A stretch of DNA of 64,000 nt from Leifsonia sp. CL147 (GTDB lineage Bacteria > Actinomycetota > Actinomycetes > Actinomycetales > Microbacteriaceae): the NCBI RefSeq assembly GCF_900114565.1, contig NZ_FOTM01000011.1, forward strand, positions 58,901 to 122,900, read 5' to 3'. Made by a program: the position numbers and the translations under genes. Positions 63,694 through 64,000 of this stretch are shown here, piece by piece. Position 1 is the first letter of the stretch, and the number at the start of each line of letters is the position of its first letter. Below the pieces are notes generated by a model, which worked only from the letters and a program-made list of their open reading frames with translations, had not been told where the DNA came from and did no database searches.

Positions 63694-64000
63694 TTAGGCC
63701 GCGAGGGCCAGGTTGTTGTTCATGATGGTCTCGAACTCGATGGGCGTCAAACGGCCGAGCCGGTCTTGTCGGCGGCGTCGGTGGTATTAGGTGCGTTCGA
63801 TCCAGGTGACGATCGCGATCCGGAGATCTTGGCGGGTGGCCCAGGAGCGCCGGTTCAGGACGTTCTTTTGCAGGAGGGCGAAGAAGGATTCCATCGCCGC
63901 GTTGTCGCCTGCGGCCCCGACACGGCCCATCGATCCGACCAGGCCATGTCGGTGCAGAGCACGGGCCTGCTTGCGGGAACGAAATTGCGATCCACGATCG
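63694..64000 (-). pseudogene. IS3-family transposase, C-terminal end, with an in-frame stop (partial)
   Basis: Reading minus from the right edge: GSQFRSRKQARALHRHGLVG, then AAGDNAAMESFFALLQKNVL (the Glu is the last catalytic residue of the DDE set), then WIERT, an in-frame TAA at 63789-63787, and in the same frame YHRRRRQDRLGRLTPIEFETIM ending at TAA 63696-63694. Relatives read ERTYHRR without a break, so a 3-base insertion created the stop. The rest of the element lies beyond the window. Confidence 0.9.

Overview
This window looks like the chromosome of a high-GC actinobacterium, most likely Microbacteriaceae and Leifsonia-like. That placement is an inference from gene content and style: very GC-rich third codon positions, frequent GTG/TTG starts, a fused single-chain L-serine dehydratase, DrrAB-type ABC pairs, a LAL-type LuxR regulator, DUF3054, DUF559 and FmdB proteins, and a class Ic-type ribonucleotide reductase. 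No phage, plasmid or conjugation genes are seen. The only recognisable transposon is an IS3-family end running off the right edge.

Layout. 0-6 kb: the end of a large TPR regulator, a small HTH/Clp-N operon with an operator over its promoter, a DrrAB-like ABC exporter and sdaA. 6-20 kb: housekeeping and stress genes (two-domain rhodanese, glutathione-peroxidase-like protein, TraR/DksA zinc finger, LuxR-LAL regulator, FMN reductase, aldo/keto reductase, phosphoesterase, methyltransferase, acylphosphatase, class IV PLP enzyme, RibD-C/DHFR-like protein). 20-32 kb: YyaL-type thioredoxin protein, acyl-CoA ligase, HrpA helicase, SDR, and a polar amino-acid ABC importer operon. 32-39 kb: the nrdA / redox-tail ORF / nrdB / rhodanese operon and an MFS exporter. 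39-49 kb: a DUF559 nuclease bracketed by hairpins, aldo/keto reductase, acyl-CoA dehydrogenase, M24 peptidase, DUF3054, a three-part kinase-phospholyase fusion, and a divergent LysG/LysE-type pair. 49-55 kb: tRNA-Ala(CGC), galU-rimJ, 5-FTHF cyclo-ligase, FmdB and mscL. 55-63.5 kb: a giant helicase-like protein without the Walker A lysine, a lipoprotein, an ArsR-MFS operon and a divergent DHA2 MFS exporter.

Two features run through the whole window. First, many genes have a TAnnnT-like -10 hexamer ending 6-8 bases before the start codon, so leaderless transcripts appear to be the rule; this was used to choose several starts. Second, the intergenic spaces carry an unusual load of palindromic repeats: about fifteen copies of a hairpin with arms related to CCGAAGTGCTCGTTGTTGCA (two tandem arrays of about 1 kb plus copies flanking a DUF559 nuclease), three 31-33-bp-stem hairpins with a constant 14-base loop, a 40-bp-period array of ATTCGTCACGAAT palindromes, and others. 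Several share the loop core GACACGCCGT. Whether this is a mobile, chromosome-structuring or RNA-level system cannot be decided from sequence alone, but it is the best candidate here for an undescribed element family.

The nrd operon is the most informative metabolic locus. NrdB has the Glu/Phe pattern of class Ic (Mn/Fe) enzymes. The C-terminal CxxC tail that normally recharges NrdA is encoded in a separate, overlapping 25-codon frame.
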